This document shows, piece after piece, positions 53,634 to 61,461 of a DNA stretch of 64,000 nucleotides. The notes under the pieces are model-generated. The model did not search any database. It saw only the letters and a list, made by a program, of their open reading frames with translations, and had not been told where the DNA came from. Origin of the DNA: Sphingobium indicum B90A (GTDB taxonomy: Bacteria > Pseudomonadota > Alphaproteobacteria > Sphingomonadales > Sphingomonadaceae); NCBI RefSeq assembly GCF_000264945.2, contig NZ_CP013071.1, positions 50,001 to 114,000 of the forward strand. Reading direction: 5' to 3'. Position 1 is the stretch's first letter. Every line of letters starts with the position of its first letter. The position numbers and the translations under genes are program-made.

Positions 53634-54251
53634 ATGTCTCGAGACAATGCCATCGTCATGCGATACGACAATCCCGACATTCCGTCCGGCCGCGACATCG
53701 TATATCTTCACGGCCGCGGCAGCACCGAAAGGGAAGCGGGGTTCGCGCTGCCCCTTTTCGGCCGCGCGAATGTTCGCTCCTATCGCGGGCCGCTTCCCCA
53801 GGGGCCGGGGTTCGCCTGGTTCGAAAATGCCGGGATCGGCGTCGCCCTGCCCTCCAGCCTGTCGGGCGAAACGTCGAAGGTCGGCGACTGGATCGCCGCA
53901 GATACCGGCCGCCAACGGCCCTGGCTATGCGGTTTCAGCAACGGCGCCGCGATGGCCGCCAGTCTTCTGCTCAGCAATCCGGGGGCCTATAGCGGCCTCA
54001 TCATGATCGGCGGCTGCTTCGCGGTGGAGGACGGCGACCTGCCGGACAACGGCCTGCTCGACAAGCCGGTCCTCTTCTGCCGGGGCCAATTCGACGATGT
54101 GATCCCGCGCCACAAGTTCGAGCAGGCGGAAGCCTATCTCTCCGGCCCCAGCGGCGCGCGGGCGACTTTCATCCCTTATGAAGGCGGGCATGAACTGCCG
54201 TTGCCGATCAAGGCGGCGGTGCAGGGCTGGCTCGGCGCGGAAAGCCGCTGA
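53634..54251 (+). CDS. Alpha/beta hydrolase (carboxylesterase/phospholipase-like)
   Basis: A 205-residue serine hydrolase. The nucleophile elbow is CGFSNGAAMAASLLL, the oxyanion region is DIVYLHGRGSTERE, the Asp is in RGQFDDVIPRHKF and the His in EGGHELPLP. The size and layout match small esterases of the YpfH/phospholipase-carboxylesterase group, often found in hydroquinone or quinone catabolic clusters. GGAAG lies 6 bases before the ATG. It converges with the maleylacetate reductase remnant, which suggests an aromatic-degradation context; the substrate is unknown. Confidence 0.85.
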   Translation: MSRDNAIVMRYDNPDIPSGRDIVYLHGRGSTEREAGFALPLFGRANVRSYRGPLPQGPGFAWFENAGIGVALPSSLSGETSKVGDWIAADTGRQRPWLCGFSNGAAMAASLLLSNPGAYSGLIMIGGCFAVEDGDLPDNGLLDKPVLFCRGQFDDVIPRHKFEQAEAYLSGPSGARATFIPYEGGHELPLPIKAAVQGWLGAESR

Positions 54252-54303
54252 ATTTCGTCCCGTCCTTGGCCATGGCCGAACGGGAGCGCCGGATGATCGA
54301 GAA

Positions 54304-54337
54304 CCGGCCGCATCCGGAAATGATCGGATGCGGCCGG
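54304..54337. terminator. Bidirectional terminator between the hydrolase and the reductase remnant
   Basis: CCGGCCGCATCCG and CGGATGCGGCCGG form a perfect 13-base stem with an eight-base loop between convergent genes. Confidence 0.75.
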
Positions 54338-54362
54338 CACTGTTCCAGGATCAGGCCTTTGC

Positions 54363-54892
54363 TTATGCGGTGATCGGCGGAAGCCCCTCCACCGCGCGGC
54401 TCAGAAGCTGCACGATGCCCTCCTCCGTGATCGGACGGGGGTTGGGATAGGGGTTGGCGACCGCCAGCGCGGCGGCCTTCGCGATGCCGTCCTTGGGCAT
54501 GCCGAGCTTCGCCAGCGACATTTCCGCGCCCAGGCCCACCGCCAGTTCGTACAGCTTGGTCGCGGGGTCGCCGCCGCCTAGTGCGCGGCTAGCCCGTTCC
54601 ATCGCCTCCGGCACCGACGGCGCATTATAGGCGATCGCATGGGGCAGCACGGCGGTGTGGGTCTGCGCATGCGGCATGTCGAAGGTGCCGCCCAGCGTGT
54701 GGCAGAGCTTGTGGTGCAGCGCGACGCTCGCCGCGCCCAGGACGCTGCCGGCGAGCCAGCAGCCATAGAGCGCGTCGCCCCGCGCCTTCGCATCGGTGGG
54801 ATCGGCCTTGATCAGCGGCAGGCTCCTGGCGAGCGCCCTGATGCTTTCCTCCGCCATCAGGGAGACGATGGGATTGCCGTCGAAGGCGTAAA
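54363..54892 (-). pseudogene. Maleylacetate reductase, C-terminal remnant cut by IS6100
   Basis: About 175 codons of an iron-containing alcohol dehydrogenase-type protein. Features such as GCWLAGSVLGAASVALHHKL followed by CHTLGGTFDMPHAQTHTAVL and PHAIAYNAPSVPEAM are typical of maleylacetate reductases, which finish the breakdown of chlorinated aromatics by reducing maleylacetate to 3-oxoadipate. The N-terminal NAD-binding half is missing. A reductase of this type (LinF) ends the lindane pathway; I cannot say from the fragment whether it is linF or another reductase. Confidence 0.85.
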
Positions 54893-55772
54893 GGCTCTGT
54901 TGCAAAAATCGTGAAGCTTGAGCATGCTTGGCGGAGATTGGACGGACGGAACGATGACGGATTTCAAGTGGCGCCATTTCCAGGGTGATGTGATCCTGTG
55001 GGCGGTGCGCTGGTATTGTCGCTATCCGATCAGCTATCGCGACCTTGAGGAAATGCTGGCGGAACGCGGCATTTCGGTCGACCATACGACGATCTATCGC
55101 TGGGTCCAGTGCTACGCCCCGGAGATGGAGAAGCGGCTGCGCTGGTTCTGGCGGCGTGGCTTTGATCCGAGCTGGCGCCTGGATGAAACCTACGTCAAGG
55201 TGCGGGGCAAGTGGACCTACCTGTACCGGGCAGTCGACAAGCGGGGCGACACGATCGATTTCTACCTGTCGCCGACCCGCAGCGCCAAGGCAGCGAAGCG
55301 GTTCCTGGGCAAGGCCCTGCGAGGCCTGAAGCACTGGGAAAAGCCTGCCACGCTCAATACCGACAAAGCGCCGAGCTATGGTGCAGCGATCACCGAATTG
55401 AAGCGCGAAGGAAAGCTGGACCGGGAGACGGCCCACCGGCAGGTGAAGTATCTCAATAACGTGATCGAGGCCGATCACGGAAAGCTCAAGATACTGATCA
55501 AGCCGGTGCGCGGTTTCAAATCGATCCCCACGGCCTATGCCACGATCAAGGGATTCGAAGTCATGCGAGCCCTGCGCAAAGGACAGGCTCGCCCCTGGTG
55601 CCTGCAGCCCGGCATCAGGGGCGAGGTGCGCCTTGTGGAGAGAGCTTTTGGCATTGGGCCCTCGGCGCTGACGGAGGCCATGGGCATGCTCAACCACCAT
55701 TTCGCAGCAGCCGCCTGATCGGCGCAGAGCGACAGCCTACCTCTGACTGCCGCCAATCTTTGCAACAGAGCC
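54893..55772 (+). mobile_element. IS6100, copy 2
   Basis: 880 bp, same orientation as copy 1. Flanking octamers GGCGTAAA and GATGCTGG differ, so there is no target duplication. The left end cuts the maleylacetate reductase gene, and the right end cuts a gene of which only the first ten codons remain. Copies 1 and 2 as direct repeats bracket 52374-54892. Confidence 0.95.
54954..55718 (+). CDS. tnpA: IS6100 transposase
   Basis: Same 254-residue DDE transposase as in copy 1, with no amino-acid difference that I can see. The catalytic residues are intact, so this copy can be active. Confidence 0.95.
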   Translation: MTDFKWRHFQGDVILWAVRWYCRYPISYRDLEEMLAERGISVDHTTIYRWVQCYAPEMEKRLRWFWRRGFDPSWRLDETYVKVRGKWTYLYRAVDKRGDTIDFYLSPTRSAKAAKRFLGKALRGLKHWEKPATLNTDKAPSYGAAITELKREGKLDRETAHRQVKYLNNVIEADHGKLKILIKPVRGFKSIPTAYATIKGFEVMRALRKGQARPWCLQPGIRGEVRLVERAFGIGPSALTEAMGMLNHHFAAAA

Positions 55773-55802
55773 GATGCTGGCAAGCTCGGTCATCTCGTTC
55801 AT
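55773..55802 (-). pseudogene. First ten codons of a gene cut by IS6100
   Basis: MNEMTELASI with AAAGGAG at the correct distance upstream of the ATG (55802). It follows the stop of the preceding gene by 13 bases, so it was the next gene of the linC-containing operon. The remainder is lost at the end of IS6100 copy 2. The product cannot be identified from ten residues. Confidence 0.6.
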
Positions 55803-55815
55803 GCGACGAACTCCT

Positions 55816-56178
55816 TTACAGCGTTGGCTCTGCCGTCCGCAGGATGCGGACCTGGTGCGGATAGGGCGAATTGTGCGCGCGCGGCTGCTTGTGCAATTCT
55901 ACGGACATCGCCGCGTGAGCCAGCGCCAGCTGTAGCCTGAACAGGCGCAGCGTCGGCGCCGGCATCGCGTCGAGCGGAAAGGTCTCGACATGGTCGAGGA
56001 TGGCTTCCGAACGGGAGAGCAGCACATCGTAGAAGCGGGTTATCTCCGCCATAGTCGCGCGCGCCCGGATATCCCATCGTTCCTGCGCCGTCTCGCCGAT
56101 CCAGTGCGGCACGAATTCGAGAAGATCCTCGAAGCCGGGGGGCAGCACGGGCTCCTCGTCGAGCGCGGGGGCCGGCAT
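55816..56178 (-). CDS. Conserved protein of unknown function downstream of the EthD gene
   Basis: A 120-residue soluble protein with a Pro/acidic N-terminus (MPAPALDEEPVLPPG) and a helical rest (MAEITRFYDVLLSRSEAILD; LRLFRLQLALAHAAM). The sequence WIGETAQERWDIRARATM has no known motif. Its ATG overlaps the stop of the EthD-domain gene (TGATG), so it is co-translated. I recognise no family; conservation beside EthD genes in similar catabolic loci is plausible but not shown here. Confidence 0.65.
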   Translation of the reverse strand: MPAPALDEEPVLPPGFEDLLEFVPHWIGETAQERWDIRARATMAEITRFYDVLLSRSEAILDHVETFPLDAMPAPTLRLFRLQLALAHAAMSVELHKQPRAHNSPYPHQVRILRTAEPTL

Positions 56179-56864
56179 CAGATCACCCGCTCGGCCGATG
56201 CCAGCATCGTGTAATGCTGGCCGGCCTGTGCCAGGAGCGCATCGAACGCCGCGCGATCACCCGCCACGCCGCGTTCGAAATCGGATAGCGTCGGCCACCA
56301 CAGTTCGCGCGCGCCGATGAACGGCGAGGTGCCCTTGTGCACCGCGTCTATCGCGAACGAGCGGACATGCCGAAACGCGCCGATGCGATCGCCCAGCGCC
56401 TTGTCCTGATCGCCTGCCCAGGCCGGATTGCCATCCGCCTTGACCAGTTGCAGGATCTTGACGCTTACCGACCATTCGGTGGGCGACCACTGCACGGCCG
56501 CATCATCGGGATCGTCCACCGCCGGTCGCGAGCGGATAATGTCCTCCTCGAAGAAGGTGAACTTCAGTCCGTCCATGTCGACGAACAGCGGTTCGTCGGG
56601 GATGTTGTATTTGCGATGCGCGGGATCTTTGCCCATGTTGAGCGCATCGTCGAGACTGTCATACCACAGCTCGGTAATGCCGTCGTAGGCCAGCTGTGTA
56701 TCAGGCAGCAGCGGAGAGACGATCCGGTGCGATTGCACATAGCCGCGCAGGCACGCGATCTTCTTGCTGAGTGTGCCGTGCGGATGGCGCCAGTGATCGT
56801 GGAACTGCTGTTCCGAAATGTCCTTCCGGCGCGGGATCGTCGCGAGTATCTTGATGCTGTGCAT
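56178..56864 (-). CDS. EthD-domain protein
   Basis: A 228-residue protein with two EthD-type alpha-beta barrel halves. The first begins MHSIKILATIPRRKDIS with FHDHWRHPHGTLSKK, the His-rich signature of EthD. The second starts near VKILQLVKADGNPAW. EthD proteins accompany oxygenases and dehydrogenases in degradation of ethers, steroids and halogenated compounds; their catalytic role is often not established. It starts 21 bases after the linC stop, so it shares that operon. Confidence 0.8.
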   Translation of the reverse strand: MHSIKILATIPRRKDISEQQFHDHWRHPHGTLSKKIACLRGYVQSHRIVSPLLPDTQLAYDGITELWYDSLDDALNMGKDPAHRKYNIPDEPLFVDMDGLKFTFFEEDIIRSRPAVDDPDDAAVQWSPTEWSVSVKILQLVKADGNPAWAGDQDKALGDRIGAFRHVRSFAIDAVHKGTSPFIGARELWWPTLSDFERGVAGDRAAFDALLAQAGQHYTMLASAERVI

Positions 56865-56885
56865 GGAGGCTGCTCCGTAAAATGA

Positions 56886-57638
56886 TCAGATCGCGGTAAA
56901 GCCGCCGTCTGCTGCAAGGCAGGAGCCGGTGACGAACGAAGCCGCGTCGGACAGCAACCATACGGCGGCCTGGGCCTGCTCGTGCGGTTCGCTGAAACGG
57001 CCGATCGGGTGGATCGAGTTCAGATAGGGCTCAAGGCCCGCATCATTGTCCATCGCGCGCTGCAGCATAGGCGTGCGCACCGCGCCGGGCACAAGCGCGT
57101 TCACGCGAATGCCGTGCTTGCCATAGTCTGCCGCCGCCACGCGGGTCAGCCCGACCACCGCATGCTTCGCGCCGACATATTCGCCGTGCATCGGCACGCC
57201 GACCACGCCAGCGACGGATGCGGTGTTGACGATCGATCCCTTCGTCCCGCGCTCGATCATCGCAAGGATCTGGTACTTCATGCACAGGAACGTGCCGGTT
57301 ACATTGATATCCATGCTCTGCCGAAACCGTTCGAGCGACACTTCGGCAAGCGGCAGTCCGGCCTGCGGGATCGCCGCATTGTTGAACGCGCCGTCAAGCC
57401 CGCCGAACGCCGCCAGAGTCTGCGCGACAAGTGCCTTCACGTCCTCTTCCTGTGCGATGTCGCACCGGAAATAGGCGGCCTTCCCGCCAGACGCAGCGAC
57501 GACCGCCTCACCGGCCTCGTCGTTGATGTCCGCCACCGCGACGTTGGCACCACTGGCCACCAGCAATTCCACGGTGGCGCGCCCGATGCCGCTGCCACCA
57601 CCCGTCACGATTATCGTCTTGCCGCTCAAATCAGACAT
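56886..57638 (-). CDS. linC: 2,5-dichloro-2,5-cyclohexadiene-1,4-diol dehydrogenase LinC
   Basis: A 250-residue short-chain dehydrogenase. The NAD site is TGGGSGIGRATVELLVASG, the structural motif is FNNAAIPQAG and the catalytic Tyr and Lys are in GEYVGAKHAVVG. From memory, sequence and length match LinC of lindane degraders, which oxidises 2,5-DDOL to 2,5-dichlorohydroquinone. It lies between a truncated TonB receptor (39 bases upstream) and the EthD gene, inside a segment between two IS6100 copies. Recognition is by recall and not by a search; a close SDR homologue with another substrate cannot be fully excluded. Confidence 0.85.
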   Translation of the reverse strand: MSDLSGKTIIVTGGGSGIGRATVELLVASGANVAVADINDEAGEAVVAASGGKAAYFRCDIAQEEDVKALVAQTLAAFGGLDGAFNNAAIPQAGLPLAEVSLERFRQSMDINVTGTFLCMKYQILAMIERGTKGSIVNTASVAGVVGVPMHGEYVGAKHAVVGLTRVAAADYGKHGIRVNALVPGAVRTPMLQRAMDNDAGLEPYLNSIHPIGRFSEPHEQAQAAVWLLSDAASFVTGSCLAADGGFTAI

Positions 57639-57677
57639 CTATCCCTCCAACAGTTTCTTATCGGCGTTCCGGTTTCA

Positions 57678-59035
57678 TTACTGGAACTTGAAGCGCACGG
57701 TCAAGCCATATTCGGCGGGTCGACCAGCGTAGCGAACAACGGTATCGTAAGTCTGGATCGTGTTTGTCCAGTAATACTTGTTGAAGATATTGCGACCCCA
57801 GCCGAAGACCGCCCAGCGGCCATCAGGCGCTTCCACGCCAAGCCGCGCGGAAACGAGCGTGCGGCCATTCACCTCGTAGAGATCCTTGTCCGCGTTGGTG
57901 ATGGCCAGAACGCCCAGCGATTTGCTTTGTGAGGAGATCGTCGTGCCCATGGTTAGGTTCACGCCACCCAGCGGCAGGCTGTAGTCCGCGCTCAGGCTCG
58001 ATTGCCATTTGGGCGAAAACGGCAGCCGTGCGCCGCTGAAATCGCCCCGGATCGGATCGAACAGGCCCACTTCGTTGGCAACGGAGCCGACGATCCCCTG
58101 ATAGTGGCGAACCTTGGCGTCGATATAGGTCGCGGCCGCACTGACCGTGAGCCCCTCGACCACTCTGGCGCTCAGTTCCAGTTCGGCACCCTTGACGCGC
58201 GACTTGGGGACATTGACCAGGCCATCCAGCGCATTGAAGAACGGATCGACGATCTTGGCGCGCAGCTGCTTGTTCTTGTAGTCATAATAGAAAACGCCGC
58301 CATTCAGCGTCACTTTGCGATCGAACAGTGTGGTCTTGAAGCCTGCTTCGTAATCGACCAGCGATTCCTGCGTGACGGCGGCATATTGCGCGAACGTTCC
58401 GGCGGAGACGCCCGGGAAACTTCCCGCCTTGTACCCTTTCGAAACATTGGCGTAGAGCAGGAGCGTCGGCGTCGCCTTGTAGTTCACGCCGAGCATCCAT
58501 GACGTGCTGTTTTCATTCAGCTTGTCCCGAAACGTGCCCGGCAAGCCCGTCTGGCTGTTCAGCGAAACCGAATCTCCCAATGGCACCAGCGGTATCGGGC
58601 CGCCGAAATCGAAGATCTGGCGATAGGTGTTGATGACGGTGGTGAACAAAGACGAGATTGAGCCATCGCCAAGGTCGAATGTCTTGTTGACCGAGGAACG
58701 CTTCGCCTCGGTATAGCGTATGCCGCCCTTCAGCGTCAGTTGATCGCTGATGTCATATTCGACATTGCCGAAAACCGCATAGTTCTTCAGGCGCTGCCGG
58801 TTGTTGTAGCCGGCCTGATCATAATCCTGCCCGATAACCTGTGTATTGACATAGCTGGATGTCGAATCGGCGTAGTTGACTTCATCGTCCTCGCGCACAC
58901 GGCTGTGTTCGTAATTGGCACCGACCACCCATCGGAAAGACGAGCGTGCGTCGTTGGCCAGACGCAGTTCCTGATTGAACGACTTGATCGAACCATCGTT
59001 GCGATTGACGTCCAAGATCTGGAGATAGGTGCCGT
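57678..59035 (-). pseudogene. TonB-dependent receptor, C-terminal part, 5' end cut by IS6100
   Basis: About 452 codons of a beta-barrel remain, with aromatic strand patterns such as FNQELRLANDARSSFRWVVG, YDISDQLTLKGGIRYTEA and SKGYKAGSFPGV and the C-terminal GLTVRFKFQ. The signal peptide, the plug domain and the first strands are missing. Without them it cannot be a functional receptor. It lies just upstream of linC on the same strand, so the intact gene probably was an outer-membrane receptor in the same operon. Confidence 0.88.
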
Positions 59036-59915
59036 GGCTCTGTTGCAAAGATTGGCGGCAGTCAGAGGTAGGCTGTCGCTCTGCGCCGATCAGGCGGCTG
59101 CTGCGAAATGGTGGTTGAGCATGCCCATGGCCTCCGTCAGCGCCGAGGGCCCAATGCCAAAAGCTCTCTCCACAAGGCGCACCTCGCCCCTGATGCCGGG
59201 CTGCAGGCACCAGGGGCGAGCCTGTCCTTTGCGCAGGGCTCGCATGACTTCGAATCCCTTGATCGTGGCATAGGCCGTGGGGATCGATTTGAAACCGCGC
59301 ACCGGCTTGATCAGTATCTTGAGCTTTCCGTGATCGGCCTCGATCACGTTATTGAGATACTTCACCTGCCGGTGGGCCGTCTCCCGGTCCAGCTTTCCTT
59401 CGCGCTTCAATTCGGTGATCGCTGCACCATAGCTCGGCGCTTTGTCGGTATTGAGCGTGGCAGGCTTTTCCCAGTGCTTCAGGCCTCGCAGGGCCTTGCC
59501 CAGGAACCGCTTCGCTGCCTTGGCGCTGCGGGTCGGCGACAGGTAGAAATCGATCGTGTCGCCCCGCTTGTCGACTGCCCGGTACAGGTAGGTCCACTTG
59601 CCCCGCACCTTGACGTAGGTTTCATCCAGGCGCCAGCTCGGATCAAAGCCACGCCGCCAGAACCAGCGCAGCCGCTTCTCCATCTCCGGGGCGTAGCACT
59701 GGACCCAGCGATAGATCGTCGTATGGTCGACCGAAATGCCGCGTTCCGCCAGCATTTCCTCAAGGTCGCGATAGCTGATCGGATAGCGACAATACCAGCG
59801 CACCGCCCACAGGATCACATCACCCTGGAAATGGCGCCACTTGAAATCCGTCATCGTTCCGTCCGTCCAATCTCCGCCAAGCATGCTCAAGCTTCACGAT
59901 TTTTGCAACAGAGCC
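59036..59915 (-). mobile_element. IS6100, copy 3, opposite orientation
   Basis: 880 bp in inverse orientation to copies 1 and 2. Flanking octamers GGTGCCGT and CCGGGCGG do not match. Its transposase reads toward the truncated receptor and linC. It cuts the receptor gene on one side and a SnoaL-like gene on the other. Confidence 0.95.
59090..59854 (-). CDS. tnpA: IS6100 transposase
   Basis: Same 254-residue enzyme as in the other copies, on the minus strand. Transcription continuing past its stop would run into the receptor remnant and then linC, so the insertion may supply or alter the promoter of that operon. Confidence 0.95.
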   Translation of the reverse strand: MTDFKWRHFQGDVILWAVRWYCRYPISYRDLEEMLAERGISVDHTTIYRWVQCYAPEMEKRLRWFWRRGFDPSWRLDETYVKVRGKWTYLYRAVDKRGDTIDFYLSPTRSAKAAKRFLGKALRGLKHWEKPATLNTDKAPSYGAAITELKREGKLDRETAHRQVKYLNNVIEADHGKLKILIKPVRGFKSIPTAYATIKGFEVMRALRKGQARPWCLQPGIRGEVRLVERAFGIGPSALTEAMGMLNHHFAAAA

Positions 59916-60358
59916 CCGGGCGGTGCGAAATGAATGCCGGCCAGCGGGGTGAAATAGTTCATGCATCCGTTGAGCTTAGAGAGCTTCCACACCCCGTCAC
60001 GGCGCTCATACTCATTCGTGTAGACCGCAGCGATAAGAATCGACTGATTACCTTCGACGAGATTTCCAAGGCAAAGGACGTCGCCAATACCATTTACCTT
60101 GTCCGCGCTCACAAATTCCAAGCGCAGATTGGTTCCATAATGAATAGTTTCGTGATACATTGGCCAGAGTACGTTATTGGCCAAATCGAGGGCGCCTTCC
60201 GGGCCCTTGTAGGTGCCGATTCCCTCAATGGTCCACTCTGCATCATCCCACCAAATAGAAGCGAGACGGCCCTCTTGGCGCTTGTCTACGCCAATGAGCT
60301 GGTCAGAGTAGAGGTCCTGAATCGCGGCCCGGCTTGCAAGTCTGTCTAGATCACTCAT
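59916..60358 (-). pseudogene. SnoaL/NTF2-like protein, C-terminus cut by IS6100
   Basis: 147 codons remain of a small alpha+beta-barrel protein: MSDLDRLASRAAIQDLYSDQ, DDAEWTIEGIGTYKGPEGAL, then VYTNEYERRDGVWKLSKLNG. The layout fits SnoaL-like/NTF2-fold proteins (dehydratases, isomerases or hydroxysteroid-type enzymes), usually 130-170 residues, so only a short C-terminal tail is lost. GGGAGA precedes the ATG. It is 60 bases downstream of the SDR gene and was probably in its operon. Confidence 0.78.
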
Positions 60359-60418
60359 TTTGTATCTCCCAGTTGAATATAATCCCGTAATCTTAGCAGG
60401 ATCGAGGGCATCAAGGAT

Positions 60419-61171
60419 TTAGGCCGCAGAAGACCAGCCGCCATCGATGAACAGTTCCGTTCCAGTAACATATTTAGCTTCGTCTGACAGAAGATATAGC
60501 GCCCCATAAGCGATATCGTTCGGCTCGCCAAGATCGCCCATCGGGATCTGCGCTTTGTACCATTCAACCTGCTCGGGCGTGACGTTCGCCTGTATCGGCG
60601 TCTTCACGCCACCGGGAACGATGGTGTTCACCCGCACCCCTTGCCCGACATATTCCAGCGCAGCCACCTTGGTCATCGCGCGTACCGCAGACTTGGTCGC
60701 CGCATAGCTGATCAAGCCAGGCTCACAGATGACGCTGACGAGCGAACTGATGTTTAGGATCGCACCATTTCCCGACTTCGCAATTTCCGGCGCAACGATC
60801 TTCAAACCCAGGAAAAGCGCAGTCTGGTTGACCGCGATCATCTTGCTCCAGCCTTCGAGCGTCTCGTCCTGGATCATCGCGCCGTGGATGATGCCCGCGG
60901 TATTGGAAAGCGTCGTGAGCTTCCCAAAGGCCCCAACCGCCGCCTCGACAGCCCCCGCCCAGCTCGCAGCATCGGTGATATCCAGCCGCACGAATAGGGC
61001 CTCGCCCCCGCTTTCCTGAATCTCGGCCACGACCTTGTTGCCCATTTCGACATTCAGATCGGCGACGACGACCTTGGCGCCCTCCTTGGCAAAAAGCCGA
61101 GCCTGCGCTGCACCCAGGCCGCTCGCCGCGCCCGTTACGAGCGCGACTTTTCCTGCCATTCTGTTGCTCAT
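60419..61171 (-). CDS. Short-chain dehydrogenase, LinX-like paralogue
   Basis: A 250-residue SDR. The NAD site is TGAASGLGAAQARLFAKEG, the structural motif is LSNTAGIIHG and the catalytic Tyr and Lys are in ISYAATKSAVRAMTK. It is closely similar along its whole length to the LinX protein at 61462, with the same length and matching motifs (e.g. GLGAAQA, VRVNTIVPGG). It probably oxidises a similar cyclic alcohol; the substrate is unknown. The 20-base tandem duplication at its start codon creates a tiny ORF immediately upstream. Confidence 0.88.
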   Translation of the reverse strand: MSNRMAGKVALVTGAASGLGAAQARLFAKEGAKVVVADLNVEMGNKVVAEIQESGGEALFVRLDITDAASWAGAVEAAVGAFGKLTTLSNTAGIIHGAMIQDETLEGWSKMIAVNQTALFLGLKIVAPEIAKSGNGAILNISSLVSVICEPGLISYAATKSAVRAMTKVAALEYVGQGVRVNTIVPGGVKTPIQANVTPEQVEWYKAQIPMGDLGEPNDIAYGALYLLSDEAKYVTGTELFIDGGWSSAA

Positions 61172-61190
61172 CCTGCCATTCTGTTGCTCA
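61151..61190. repeat. Two tandem 20-base repeats over an SDR start codon
   Basis: TCCTGCCATTCTGTTGCTCA occurs twice in direct succession (61151-61170, 61171-61190). It covers the start codon and first codons of the SDR gene. The upstream copy gives an ATG at 61191 that reads MSNRMAG then stops, overlapping the true start in an ATGA. Confidence 0.9.
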
Positions 61191-61461
61191 TCCTGTGCCT
61201 CCTAAATAGCTTGAGCGCGCAATTCAGACCCGCGTCGCTGAGGGTTCTTTTTTCCGATGCACAACAACTGGGCCGATCACCGGACCTTGATCCAAGCACA
61301 ATTACCAGTTGGTAGTCAAGCTGGATTCTGAGGAACCGGACCGAAAAGTGAGACTAAATGTCCAAGTCCCCTGGCCCGCTAATGCTGCCCCTTTGCGCGC
61401 GGCACGCAGCCGCGCGCTTTCACTTTCTAATGCTGTGTTTTCACAAATAATATCAATGAGT

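Noticed and set aside
57678..59210. Fusion of an alternative IS6100 frame with the TonB receptor remnant as an intact receptor
   Set aside because: The added 58 codons come from another frame of IS6100, without a signal peptide or plug; the receptor is truncated.
51494..59915. Classical composite transposon formed by IS6100 copies 2 and 3 around linC
   Set aside because: The copies are inverted and lack target duplications at the outer ends; IS6-family elements do not normally move by simple composite excision.
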